From ZC4RG20 sp036381515 (GTDB lineage: Bacteria > Pseudomonadota > Gammaproteobacteria > Steroidobacterales > Rariloculaceae): 64,000 bases of DNA. The number at the start of each line of letters is the position of its first letter. The stretch's first letter is position 1. The notes beneath the pieces were generated by a model that saw only the letters and a list, made by a program, of their open reading frames with translations, had not been told where the DNA came from and ran no database searches. The stretch covers positions 1-64,000 of the forward strand of contig DASVCR010000015.1 in the NCBI GenBank assembly GCA_036381515.1. Reading direction: 5' to 3'. Of the stretch, positions 51,401-59,406 are shown piece after piece. Both the position numbers and the translations under genes were made by a program.

Positions 51401-51549
51401 TCCGCGCGCAGGCGTGCAGGCCGGAGCTGAAATTGATCGCGATCAGCGGCTACGGCCAGAAGGCGGACCGCCGGCGCTCCCGCGACGCCGGCATCGACCA
51501 CCACCTCACGAAACCGGTCGACTACGCCGCGATCGCGGCCTGCCTCTGA
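48487..51549 (+). CDS. Soluble hybrid sensor histidine kinase with five PAS domains and a receiver
   Basis: The 1020-residue protein has no membrane segment and should be cytoplasmic. Five PAS-like domains span about residues 10-670 (for example DPIVIEDLDGRILDVNDAAV, then LIDVSSHRAWACDADG and FMVWVTAPEGACIF), some with PAC endings such as VGIVWDVTARKQAE. HisKA carries the phosphorylated His670 in LLAHELRNPLAPL. HATPase_c has QVVTNLLNNAAKFTP and GLGLGLSLVKRLVELHGG. A C-terminal receiver domain has DDNDDA and phosphoacceptor Asp957 in VLLDIGLPDMDG. GTG at 48487 is favoured by an AGAGG site; GTG at 48442 is an alternative. No cognate DNA-binding regulator is adjacent. The stimulus is unknown. 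Confidence 0.92.
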   Translation: MLSTLTTSHRLGALHERLFHDAIDPIVIEDLDGRILDVNDAAVEAFGWPREELIGRPYTVLVPRELCAEEATLRRRCAAGGRLRRMRGLRVGRDGASFEVALSLSLLRGDDASAAAIAAVTGLSTPSSREAQTGGPLVVDPKLAALAAWAESTVTGIFDVDLVTHRVYWSPELYALLGLPTESAGFLAQNEIPDHVHPDDRPRVLAAIRRSQDPGGDGFFETEHRIVRADGAVRWLLVRGRTLFEGGGDRRAVRAVGIVWDVTARKQAEEDRLKALIDVSSHRAWACDADGRHFEDSPAWRALTGQSQYVWSRTGWIGAVHPDERGDAAAAWREAVTRRTSYDGEWRVLDAAGDTRHMRIRALPLVNDDDTVRGWAGVGEDITDRKRAEFEAARASEREREANALLDAIFAAAPIGLGFWDRDLRFRRINERLAEMHGISPAEHEGKRLDELLPDIEAPEELYLKWREVLATGEPWLGVEVRGETPARPGQQRTWKEDFFPVRVHGEIVGVAAVVQEITERRLAEAQLRESEARFRQLADNAPFMVWVTAPEGACIFLSRSWYEFTGIPPAAGLGAGWLEAVHADDRRRFEEALREAQDRLEPFRLEFRMRRHDGEYRWVLQAAAPRFSPGSKFKGYIGSIIDITERKLAEQELENADRRKDEFLALLAHELRNPLAPLTTATELLGRLPSDEKLDELRKMIERQLNHLTRLVDDLLDTSRITTGRIVLQQRRVDLREIVRHSLETSRALIESRGHEVDYVEPAEAVLVDADPVRLAQVVTNLLNNAAKFTPPGGRIELRIEPRDAEAVIVVHDSGVGIAPESLPHLFDRKKRIDEPHEDAGLGLGLSLVKRLVELHGGTVEALSEGLRCGATFVIRLPRAGTSADAGAADAAEAPPAPHAGIPPSRRILIVDDNDDAAQSLALLLSHAGHEVRAVRDARSALETARSFEPEVVLLDIGLPDMDGWELARKLRAQACRPELKLIAISGYGQKADRRRSRDAGIDHHLTKPVDYAAIAACL

Positions 51550-51569
51550 CGGAAGACCGGCGGAAGACC

Positions 51570-51663
51570 GGGTCAGAGCGCCTTGACTCAGTCCAGGCGA
51601 GCTGACGTACCGCAGTTGAGTTTCACCTCATCTCGCCTTGACTGAGTCAAAGGGTCCTGACCC
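51570..51663. repeat. Inverted repeat with GGGTCAG/CTGACCC ends
   Basis: TTGACTCAGTCCAGGCGAG (51583-51601) pairs with CTCGCCTTGACTGAGTCAA (51632-51650) with one mismatch. Outer GGGTCAG (51570-51576) and CTGACCC (51657-51663) also pair. The element lies between the kinase stop and the ABC exporter and supplies the last codons of the latter. It is distinct from the GTGTCAGACACC family. Confidence 0.88.
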
Positions 51664-53460
51664 CAGGAGGACCGGCGTCGGTGTCGGTTCCCCGTCCGCG
51701 AACTGCAGCGCCGCGAGGCGCGCGTAGAGCGGGCTCTCGTCGAGGAGCTGCGCATGCGTGCCGACGGCGACGACGCGGCCGCGATCCATGACGACGATGC
51801 GGTCGGCCTTGCGGACGGTCGCCAGGCGGTGCGCGATCACGATCGTCGTGCGGTGCTCCATCAGCCGCTCGAGCGCCCGCTGCACGACGCGCTCGCTTTC
51901 CGCGTCGAGCGAGCTCGTCGCCTCGTCGAGCAGCAGGATCGGCGGGTCCTTCAGGAGCGCGCGGGCGATCGCGATGCGCTGGCGCTGGCCGCCCGAGAGC
52001 CGCGTGCCGCGCTCGCCGAGGAACGTGTCGTACCCTTGCGGCAGTGCGCGGAGGAACTCGTCGGCGGCCGCGGCGCGCGCGGCCGCCTCGATCTCCGCGT
52101 CGCTCGCGTCCGGACGTCCGTAGCGAATGTTCTCGCGGGCGGTCGCGCCGAAGAGCACGGTGTCCTGCGGCACGAGCCCGATGCGGTGCCGCACGTCCTC
52201 GGGTCTCGCCTGCGCGATGTCGACGCCGTCGATCAGGATGCGCCCGGCGCTCGGATCGTAGAAGCGGAGCAGGAGCTGAAACGTCGTGCTCTTGCCCGCG
52301 CCCGACGGACCGACGAACGCGACCGTCTCGCCGGGCGCGATCTCGAGCGTCACGCCGTCGAGGGCCGCGACCTCGGGCCGCGACGGATAGCGAAAGCTCA
52401 CGTGCTCGAACGTGATTCGGCCGCGCCCGGGCACGGGCAGCGCGCGCGGCCGCTCGGGCGCCCGGATCGACGGCTGCGCGTCCTTGAGCTCGACGAGCCG
52501 CTCGAGCGCGCCCGCGGCGCGCTGCACCTCGCTCCACATCTCGCTCAGCGATGCCGCGGAGATGCCGAGGAAGCCCGCGTACAGGAGGAACTGCGAGAGC
52601 TCGCCGAACGTGATCGTGCCGCCGACGACCTGATACGCGCCGACCCAGAGCACGAGCGTGATCGCGCCGAACACGAGCATCGTCGCGATCGCGGTCAGGA
52701 GCGCGCGCACGCGCACGCGCCGCACTGCGACGCCGAACGAGTGCTCGACGGTCTCCGCGAAGCGGCGCGTCGCGAGCGCCTCGAGCGTGAACGCCTGCAC
52801 GGTCTGCGTTGCATTGATCGTCTCGGCCGCGAGCGCGCTCGCGTCGGCGATCCGATCCTGCGAATCGCGCGAAAGCCGGCGGACGCGTCGGCCGAGCACG
52901 ATCAGCGGCACGACGACGACCGGCATCAGGAGCACGATCATCGTCGTCAGCAGCGGGCTCGTCAGGACGAGCATCGCGAGCGAGCCGACGAGCGTCAGCG
53001 CGGAGCGGAGCGTGATCGAGATGCCGGCGCCCGCGATCGACTGCACGAGCGTCGTGTCCGCGGTGAGCCTCGACAGCACCTCGCCGGTGCGCGTGACCTC
53101 GAAGAACGCGGGATCCATCCTGATCACGCGTGCATAGACCTGCGTGCGCAGGTCCGCAACGACGCGCTCGCCGAGTCGCGTGATCAGGTAGTAGCGCAGC
53201 GCCGCGAACGTGCCGAAGGCGGCAGCGGACGCGATGAACGCGACGAAGTAGCGGTCGATCGTCGCCGTGTCGCGGACGACTAGGCCCTCGTCGATCAGAA
53301 AGCGCAGCGCGATCGGCAGCGCGAGCTGCGCGGCCGCCGCGACGAGCAGCGCCGCGACGGCGGCCGCGAGCAGCGGCGCGTGCGGCGCGAGGAGCGGCGG
53401 CAGCGCGCGCAGCGGCTTCAGCGAGCGTGCCTTCGGGCGATCCGGAGTGGCAACGGCCAT
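51628..53460 (-). CDS. ABC exporter (fused permease and ATPase, multidrug/lipid type)
   Basis: A half-transporter of 610 residues that should act as a homodimer in the inner membrane. The six-helix transmembrane domain (about 30-330) includes RFLIDEGLVV and the coupling-helix region DPAFFEVTRTGEVLSRLTAD. The ATPase has Walker A GPSGAGKST, Q-loop IGLVPQDTVLFGATARENI, signature LSGGQRQR and Walker B ILLLDEATSSLD. It resembles the BmrA/LmrA/ABCB group; the substrate cannot be inferred. The ATG at 53460 starts MAVATPDRPKARS; longer upstream frames overlap the divergent acetyltransferase gene. The last ~11 residues (ending GPFDSVKAR) are encoded by the arm of an inverted repeat. Confidence 0.9.
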   Translation of the reverse strand: MAVATPDRPKARSLKPLRALPPLLAPHAPLLAAAVAALLVAAAAQLALPIALRFLIDEGLVVRDTATIDRYFVAFIASAAAFGTFAALRYYLITRLGERVVADLRTQVYARVIRMDPAFFEVTRTGEVLSRLTADTTLVQSIAGAGISITLRSALTLVGSLAMLVLTSPLLTTMIVLLMPVVVVPLIVLGRRVRRLSRDSQDRIADASALAAETINATQTVQAFTLEALATRRFAETVEHSFGVAVRRVRVRALLTAIATMLVFGAITLVLWVGAYQVVGGTITFGELSQFLLYAGFLGISAASLSEMWSEVQRAAGALERLVELKDAQPSIRAPERPRALPVPGRGRITFEHVSFRYPSRPEVAALDGVTLEIAPGETVAFVGPSGAGKSTTFQLLLRFYDPSAGRILIDGVDIAQARPEDVRHRIGLVPQDTVLFGATARENIRYGRPDASDAEIEAAARAAAADEFLRALPQGYDTFLGERGTRLSGGQRQRIAIARALLKDPPILLLDEATSSLDAESERVVQRALERLMEHRTTIVIAHRLATVRKADRIVVMDRGRVVAVGTHAQLLDESPLYARLAALQFADGEPTPTPVLLGSGPFDSVKAR

Positions 53461-53542
53461 TCCGCCAGCGTAACGTGAAATCCGTGCCGGCGGTCTGCTT
53501 CGTGCGAGCGCCGTCGACGACGCCGACCACGGGAGGCACGCA

Positions 53543-56332
53543 ATGCACGACGACGAGCGTATGCCGGGCGGGCTCCGTGCGCGGGCCCACCGGCCCGCGA
53601 TCGCGCCGATCCTCGAGCCTGCGTCGATCGCGCTGATCGGTGGGAGCGAGCGGCCGGGCTCGCTCGGCACCGTGGTGCTGCGGAATCTCCTCGATGCCGG
53701 GTTCCCGGGCGACGTCTACCCGGTGAACCCGAAGTACTCGAGCGTGCAGGGCGTGCGCTGCTACGCGCGGGTCGGCGACATCGGCCGCCCGGTGGACCTC
53801 GCGCTGATCGTCGCGCCGGCCCGCGTCGTGCCCGGCGTGCTCCGCGAATGCGGCGAGGCCGGCATCCGCGCGGCGGTGATCCTGTCCGGCGGCTTCCGTG
53901 AGACCGGCGCGATCGGACGCGCGCTCGAGGACGAGACCGTGCGCGTCGCCCGCGCATACGGCATCCGCTTCATCGGACCCAACTGCCTCGGCGTGCTGCG
54001 CCCGGCCGCGAGGCTGAACGCGAGCTTCAGCCAGGCGATGGCGAAGCGCGGACGCGTCGCGCTCGTGTCGCAATCGGGCGCGGTCTGCACGGCGCTGCTC
54101 GATTGGGCGAGCGCGCGCGAGATCGGCTTCTCGAACGTGATCTCGACCGGCATCGGCGCGGACGTCGACTTCGGCGAGATTCTCGACTACCTGCTGCTCG
54201 ATGCCGAGACGCGCGCGATCATGCTGTACGTCGAGGGCGTGCACGACGCGCGCCGCTTCCTGAGCGCGCTTCGCGCCGTGTCGCGCGCGAAGCCGATCGT
54301 CGTGATGAAGGTCGGACGTCACGCCGCAGGCAGCCGCGCGGCCGTGTCGCACACCGGCGCGCTCGTCGGCGCGGACGACGTCTTCGAGGCGGCGCTCGAT
54401 CGGGCAGGCGTCGTGCGCGTGCGCGAGTACGCGGACTTCTTCGCGGTCGCCGAGACGCTGCACGTCGGCATCGCGACCGACGGGCCGGCGCTCGCGATCG
54501 TGACGAACGGCGGCGGGCCGGCCGTGATGGCTGCGGACGCCGCGGCCGACAAGGGCCTCGTGCTCGCGACGCTCGGCGACGCGAGCATCGCCGCGCTCGA
54601 TCGGCGGCTGCCGGCCGCGTGGTCCCATGGCAATCCGATCGACGTCCTCGGCGATGCTGACCCCGAGCGGTACGCGGCCGCGGTGCGCGTCGCCGCTGCG
54701 GATCCCGCCGTGCACGGCGTGCTCGCGATCCTGATCCCGACCGCGCTGACCGACGCCTCCGCGGTCGCGGCGGCTGTCATCGACGAGGCGCGGCGCACGA
54801 CGAAGCCGGTGCTCGCGTGCTGGGTCGGCGACGCGTCGATGCGCGCGGCGTGGGCCGCGTTTCGCGCGGCGCGGATTCCGGTGTTCAAGACGCCGGAGGA
54901 TGCGATCGAGGCGTTCGCCGCGATCGCGGCGCACAGGCGCAACCAGGAGGAGCTCCTGCAGGTGCCGCCGCCGCTGCGCCGTCTGGACCCGCCGGACACC
55001 GACGCCGCGCGGCGCATCATCGAACGTGCGCGCGCGGAGGGGCGGCGCGTGCTCGATCCGATCGAGTCGAAGCGCCTCCTCGCGGCGTTCCACGTTCCGG
55101 TGCTGCCGGCCGCGCAGGCCGCGACCGCGGACGAGGCGGCCGCGCGCGCGAGAGAGATCGGCTTCCCGGTCGCGATGAAGCTTCTGGCCCCCGATATCAC
55201 GCACAAGACGGACGTCGGCGGCGTGCGCCTCGGCATCGCGTCCGAGGCGGACGCCCGCGCCGCGTTCGAAGCGATCGTCGCGTCGGCCGCGGCCGCGCGC
55301 CCGGATGCGCGGATCGACGGCGTGCTGCTCGAGCCGATGCATGCGCCGCACCGCGCACGCGAGCTGATGCTCGGCGTGTCGACGGACGCCGTGTTCGGTC
55401 CCGTCGTCAGCGTCGGCCTCGGCGGGACGCTCGTCGAGGTCATCGCGGACCGGGCCGTCGGCCTGCCGCCGCTGAACCGCCTGCTCGTCGAGCGAATGAT
55501 CGAGCGGACGCGCGCGGCGAAGTCGCTGGGGGCCTTCCGCGGCGCGCCGCCCGCGAACCGCGACGCGCTCGTCGACGCCGTGCTGCGCGTGTCGGAGATG
55601 GTGTCGCAGCTGCCGTGGCTCGGCGAGCTCGACATCAACCCGCTGATCGTCGATGCGGCCGGCGCCGTCGCGATCGATGCGCGCGTCGTGCTGCGCGACG
55701 CGCCCGCGGACGAGCGGCCGTACGCGCACATGGCGATCCATCCGTATCCGACCACGCTCGAGCGGCGCTACGTGCTGAGGGACGGCACGCCGCTGACGAT
55801 CCGGCCGATCCGCCCGGAGGATGCGCCGCTCGAGGCGCGGTTCGTCGCCGGGCTGTCCGAGCGCTCGCGATACCTGCGATTCATGTATGTGCTGAAGGAG
55901 CTCACGCCAGAGATGCTTTCGCGCTTTACACAGATCGATTACGACCGCGAGATGGCGCTGATCGCGGTCGTGGACGCGGCCCACGGCGAGGCCGTCCGGA
56001 CCGGCGCTCCGCGTCCGCCCGAAGCGGCAGCGGACGGCGCCGCGCACGGCGCGGACGCCGAGCAGGTCGGCGTCGCCCGCTACATCGTCGACGCCGACGG
56101 CAGGCAGTGCGAGTTCGCCGTGGTCGTGGCCGACCGCTGGCAGGGCCGGGGCGTCGCGACCCGGCTGCTGCGCGACCTGATCGCGGCCGCGCGCGGGCGG
56201 CGGCTCGAGCGGATGAACGGCGTCGTGCTGCGCGAGAACGCGAACATGCTCGCGCTCGCGCGCGACCTCGGCTTCGAGCAGCAACCCCATCCCGAGGACT
56301 CGAAGCTCGCGCTGATCAGCCTTGAGCTGTAG
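53543..56332 (+). CDS. Pat-like protein acetyltransferase (NDP-forming acyl-CoA synthetase plus GNAT)
   Basis: The 929-residue protein has the architecture of the YfiQ/Pat/Pka lysine acetyltransferases. A CoA-binding domain (about 20-120, SIALIGGSERPGSLG) is followed by a succinyl-CoA-synthetase-like region with VALVSQSGAVCTALLDWA and AVSHTGALVG (His270 at the phosphohistidine position). An ATP-grasp domain (about 490-705, GFPVAMKLLAPDITHKTDVG) leads into a C-terminal GNAT domain (about 755-929, LRFMYVLKELTPEML and GRGVATRLLRDLI). Such enzymes acetylate acetyl-CoA synthetase and other proteins. GGGAGG lies 7 nt before the ATG. It is divergent from the ABC exporter with an 82-bp gap. Confidence 0.9.
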   Translation: MHDDERMPGGLRARAHRPAIAPILEPASIALIGGSERPGSLGTVVLRNLLDAGFPGDVYPVNPKYSSVQGVRCYARVGDIGRPVDLALIVAPARVVPGVLRECGEAGIRAAVILSGGFRETGAIGRALEDETVRVARAYGIRFIGPNCLGVLRPAARLNASFSQAMAKRGRVALVSQSGAVCTALLDWASAREIGFSNVISTGIGADVDFGEILDYLLLDAETRAIMLYVEGVHDARRFLSALRAVSRAKPIVVMKVGRHAAGSRAAVSHTGALVGADDVFEAALDRAGVVRVREYADFFAVAETLHVGIATDGPALAIVTNGGGPAVMAADAAADKGLVLATLGDASIAALDRRLPAAWSHGNPIDVLGDADPERYAAAVRVAAADPAVHGVLAILIPTALTDASAVAAAVIDEARRTTKPVLACWVGDASMRAAWAAFRAARIPVFKTPEDAIEAFAAIAAHRRNQEELLQVPPPLRRLDPPDTDAARRIIERARAEGRRVLDPIESKRLLAAFHVPVLPAAQAATADEAAARAREIGFPVAMKLLAPDITHKTDVGGVRLGIASEADARAAFEAIVASAAAARPDARIDGVLLEPMHAPHRARELMLGVSTDAVFGPVVSVGLGGTLVEVIADRAVGLPPLNRLLVERMIERTRAAKSLGAFRGAPPANRDALVDAVLRVSEMVSQLPWLGELDINPLIVDAAGAVAIDARVVLRDAPADERPYAHMAIHPYPTTLERRYVLRDGTPLTIRPIRPEDAPLEARFVAGLSERSRYLRFMYVLKELTPEMLSRFTQIDYDREMALIAVVDAAHGEAVRTGAPRPPEAAADGAAHGADAEQVGVARYIVDADGRQCEFAVVVADRWQGRGVATRLLRDLIAAARGRRLERMNGVVLRENANMLALARDLGFEQQPHPEDSKLALISLEL

Positions 56333-56482
56333 AAACGGACGGCCCGGACACGGCCCGACCGGTGCCCGGGCGGCGGCCTTGTGGTAAAAAAGCGTGACCG
56401 CCCGCGCCGCTCAGCGAGGCGCGTCGATGGTTCGGGGGAGGCGTGGTGCCTTTGCCACGCCACGGATATAGGAGGGAATCGC

Positions 56483-56884
56483 ATGCGACGATGGGTGATA
56501 CCAGGTCTGCTCGCTTCCGCTTTTGTTCTCGCGGGACAGGCTAGCGCCCACCATTCGTTTGCCGCTGAGTTCGACGCGGACAAGCCGATCGAGCTCGATG
56601 GCATCGTGACGAAGATCGAGTGGACGAATCCGCACGTGTGGGTCTACTTCAACGTGAAGGACGCCGAGAGCGGGGAAGTCACGAACTGGGGCGCCGAGCT
56701 CGGTCCTCCGCATCAGCTGCAGCGCCGCGGCTGGCGCCGTAATACGCTCGAGATCGGCACCGCGATCTCCGTCGACGGCTTTCTCGCGCGAAACGGCACG
56801 CCGCGAATGAACGCGCGCAGCATCACGATCGCGGCGACGGGCGAGACGCTCGGCACGGGCACGAGCCAGCTGCAGGGCAACTGA
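56483..56884 (+). CDS. DUF6152 family small exported protein
   Basis: The 133-residue product has a signal peptide (RRWVIPGLLASAFVLAGQAS) and then the motif AHHSFAAEFDADKPIELDG, diagnostic of DUF6152. IVTKIEWTNPHVWVYFNV and INARS-like strands follow, suggesting a small all-beta OB-like domain. The two N-terminal His of the mature protein could bind metal (inference). ATG 56483 is supported by the strong AGGAGG six nt upstream. It lies 187 bp before monoheme copy 2; DUF6152 proteins are seen beside such propeller proteins, but no function is established. Confidence 0.85.
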   Translation: MRRWVIPGLLASAFVLAGQASAHHSFAAEFDADKPIELDGIVTKIEWTNPHVWVYFNVKDAESGEVTNWGAELGPPHQLQRRGWRRNTLEIGTAISVDGFLARNGTPRMNARSITIAATGETLGTGTSQLQGN

Positions 56885-56946
56885 TCGCCACGGCCGCCCG
56901 GCGGCGGTCCTCGCCGAGGCCGCAGCCGGGTGCGCCGCGGTCCTCC

Positions 56947-56977
56947 TTGACCCGACCGCCGCGGTCGCCGCTACAAT
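56947..56977 (+). promoter_or_regulatory. Putative promoter for monoheme copy 2
   Basis: TTGACC (56947-56952) and TACAAT (56972-56977) are spaced by 19 bp. A transcript from here would carry an ~88-nt leader with two small hairpins before the ATG at 57072. Confidence 0.45.
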
Positions 56978-57011
56978 CGCCGGGGGAAAAGAAACGCGAC
57001 CGCTCCGCAGA

Positions 57012-57051
57012 ATCGCTGAAGCGATCGAGATCATGATGCCCGTCGGGCATC
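57012..57051 (+). promoter_or_regulatory. Two hairpins in the leader of monoheme copy 2
   Basis: ATCGCT/AGCGAT (57012-57025) and GATGCCC/GGGCATC (57035-57051, 3-nt loop) are perfect small stems just upstream of the GAGAGGA ribosome binding site. They could stabilise the mRNA or affect translation start. Confidence 0.4.
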
Positions 57052-57071
57052 TTCACGAGAGGATCTATTGC

Positions 57072-59234
57072 ATGATAGAGCCCGTGCGCTCGCGGATTCC
57101 GCGAGAAATTTTCCGCTTCGCCGTCATGGCCGCGGCCGCCGCCGTCTCGGCGGTGGGCTTTGCTCAGCCTCCTCGCATTCCCGACGGCTACATCGCCGGC
57201 GTCGTCGAGAGCGAGAACGGGCCCGAGGCCGGCGTCTGGGTCATCGCCGAGACGACCGAGCTCAAGACGCCGTACACCAAGATCGTCGTGACCGACGACG
57301 AGGGCCGCTACGTGCTGCCCGAGATGCCGGAGGCGACCTATCGCGTGTGGGTCCGGGGGTACGGGCTCGTCGACTCCGAGCCCGTCGAGGGGCGGCCCGG
57401 CGACCACGATCTCGCGCTCGAGGCGGTCGTCGCGAAGACGCCGCAGGAGGCAGCGCACGTCTATCCCGCCAATTACTGGTTGTCGTTGCTCGAGCTGCCG
57501 GAGGAGGACGAATTCCCCGGCACCGGGCCGAGCGGCAACGGCATCTCGCCGTCGATGCAGGAGCGCGGGCAGTGGATCTATAACCTGAAGAGCACCTGCA
57601 ACTTCTGTCATCAGCTCGGCAACGAGATCACCCGCAGGCTCGATCACATGGACCACCTCGGGTTCGCGTCGCACGAGGAGGCATGGATCTATCGCACGCA
57701 GCTCGGCGTGCGCGGCGGACAGATGGCAGGCGGGTTCGCGGCGTTCGGGCAGGAGCGCGCCGCGAAGTTCTTCGCCGACTGGACGCGCCGCATCGAGGCC
57801 GGCGACGTGCCGCCGGCGCCGCCGCGCCCGGAGGGCGTCGAGCGCAACGTCGTGATCACGCTGTGGGATTGGGGCGTCGATCACTCGTTCATGCACGACG
57901 AGGTCTCGACCGACAAGCGCGACCCGACCGTGAACGCGTACGGGCCGATCTACGCGGTGTCGTCGGGGCACGGCAAGCTGACGGTGCTCGATCCGATCGA
58001 GAACCTGACGTACGAGCTGACGATCCCGACGCGTGAGGACCCGCGCGTCGTCACGTCGCGCTTCCCGCCGCCGGGCATGCCGTCGAACTTCTGGGGCAAC
58101 CGGCACATCTGGGGCCTCGAGAACCCGGCGGATCCTCACAACCCGATGATGGACCACAAGGGCCGCGTGTGGATGACGTCGAAGATCCGCAACGAGCAGC
58201 CCGCGTGGTGCCGCCGCGGCTCCGGCAACAAGTTCGCGGAGTACTATCCGCTCAACTTCAGCAACCGGCAGGCGTCGTACTACGACCCGGCGACCGGCGA
58301 GTTCGTGCTGATCGACACGTGCTTCGCGACGCATCACCTGCAGTTCGACAACGACCCGGACAACACGCTGTACTTCAACGAGCTGCTCGGTCCGATCGTC
58401 GGTTGGATCAACACGCGTCAGTTCGACCTGACCCGGGACGAGCAGGCGTCGCAGGGCTGGTGTCCGCAGATCCTCGACACGAACGGCGACGGGCGGATCA
58501 CGAAGCCGTGGAACCCGGCCGGCGGCGAGTTCGATCCGAGCCGTGACACCGAGGTGCGCTACAACCTGTACGGGGTCATCCCGAGCCCGGTCGACGGCTC
58601 GGTGTGGGGCGCGTCCGAGGAGTATCCGGGCTATATCGTCCGCGTCGACCGCGGCGACAACCCGCCCGAGACCTGCATCACCGAGCTGTACAAAGTTCCG
58701 GAAGGCGGGATCGATCCGCGCGGCATCGACATCGACACGAACGGCGTCGTGTGGACCGCGCTCGCGGCGAGCAGCCACCTCGCGAGCTTCGATCGCTCGA
58801 AGTGCAAGGTGCTGAACGGTCCGGAGACGCTCGACGGCGCGCACTGCCCCGAGGGCTGGACCCTGTATCAGACGGACGGCCCGACGTACAGCAACGCCGA
58901 CATACCGACCGACTTCCACTATTACAACTGGGTCGATCAGCACAACGTCTCGGGCCTCGGCGAGAACACGCCGTTCGCGACCGGCTCGAACTCCGACGCG
59001 CTGCTCGCGCTCGATCCCGAGACCGGCGAATGGCTGACGTTCCGCGTGCCGTATCCGCTCGGCTTCTATCAGCGCGGCATGGACGGGCGCATCGACGACC
59101 CGACGGCGGGATGGAAGGGACGGGCGCTCTACGCGAACTACGGCACGCACCTCGTCTGGCACATCGAGGGCGGCAAGGGCACGAGGGGCAAGCTCGTCAA
59201 GATGCAGATCCGCCCGGATCCGCTCGCCCACTGA
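57072..59234 (+). CDS. Exported monoheme protein with carboxypeptidase-regulatory and beta-propeller domains (copy 2)
   Basis: Paralog of the protein at 46050, 720 residues. After a signal peptide (AAAAAVSAVGFAQ) comes the regulatory-like domain (about 40-120, AGVWVIAETTEL and VTDDEGRYVLPEMPEATYRV). The heme site is CNFCHQLG at Cys176/Cys179/His180, and Met218 in RGGQMAGGFAA aligns with Met214 of copy 1. The propeller part has NPMMDHKGRVWMT, DTCFATHHLQF, a calcium-loop-like DTNGDGRITK and PSPVDGSVWGASEEYPGYIV. ATG 57072 is chosen for its GAGAGGA site; earlier in-frame ATGs (57033, 57036) fall in a hairpin. It follows the DUF6152 gene and precedes cydA. A streptogramin-lyase-type catalytic role is not supported; an electron-transfer or substrate-binding role is inference. 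Confidence 0.87.
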   Translation: MIEPVRSRIPREIFRFAVMAAAAAVSAVGFAQPPRIPDGYIAGVVESENGPEAGVWVIAETTELKTPYTKIVVTDDEGRYVLPEMPEATYRVWVRGYGLVDSEPVEGRPGDHDLALEAVVAKTPQEAAHVYPANYWLSLLELPEEDEFPGTGPSGNGISPSMQERGQWIYNLKSTCNFCHQLGNEITRRLDHMDHLGFASHEEAWIYRTQLGVRGGQMAGGFAAFGQERAAKFFADWTRRIEAGDVPPAPPRPEGVERNVVITLWDWGVDHSFMHDEVSTDKRDPTVNAYGPIYAVSSGHGKLTVLDPIENLTYELTIPTREDPRVVTSRFPPPGMPSNFWGNRHIWGLENPADPHNPMMDHKGRVWMTSKIRNEQPAWCRRGSGNKFAEYYPLNFSNRQASYYDPATGEFVLIDTCFATHHLQFDNDPDNTLYFNELLGPIVGWINTRQFDLTRDEQASQGWCPQILDTNGDGRITKPWNPAGGEFDPSRDTEVRYNLYGVIPSPVDGSVWGASEEYPGYIVRVDRGDNPPETCITELYKVPEGGIDPRGIDIDTNGVVWTALAASSHLASFDRSKCKVLNGPETLDGAHCPEGWTLYQTDGPTYSNADIPTDFHYYNWVDQHNVSGLGENTPFATGSNSDALLALDPETGEWLTFRVPYPLGFYQRGMDGRIDDPTAGWKGRALYANYGTHLVWHIEGGKGTRGKLVKMQIRPDPLAH

Positions 59235-59239
59235 CCGCA

Positions 59240-59271
59240 GCGCGGCCGGCGTCCTCGCACGCCGGCCGCGC
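59240..59271. terminator. Strong 13-bp hairpin after monoheme copy 2
   Basis: GCGCGGCCGGCGT (59240-59252) and ACGCCGGCCGCGC (59259-59271) pair perfectly around a 6-nt loop, five bases after the stop codon. There is no following T-tract, so it is more likely an mRNA-stabilising or L-shaped terminator hairpin than a classical one. Confidence 0.6.
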
Positions 59272-59406
59272 CGTTCGCGGCTCGTCGTCGACACGGCGCC
59301 GCGTTCTCGCAATATCCTCCGAGCCCTGCGGGGCGTTACCTATGGCGGGCCCGGCGCGCACCGTGCTTGACTCCCTCGAGTCGCCCGATCGCGCGGAGTC
59401 GACGCC

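Noticed and set aside
51647..56290. A 1547-codon open frame on the minus strand across the ABC exporter and acetyltransferase genes
   Set aside because: It is antisense or out of frame to two well-supported genes, is rich in Arg/His/Asp/Ala as expected of GC-driven shadow frames, and has no recognisable domain.
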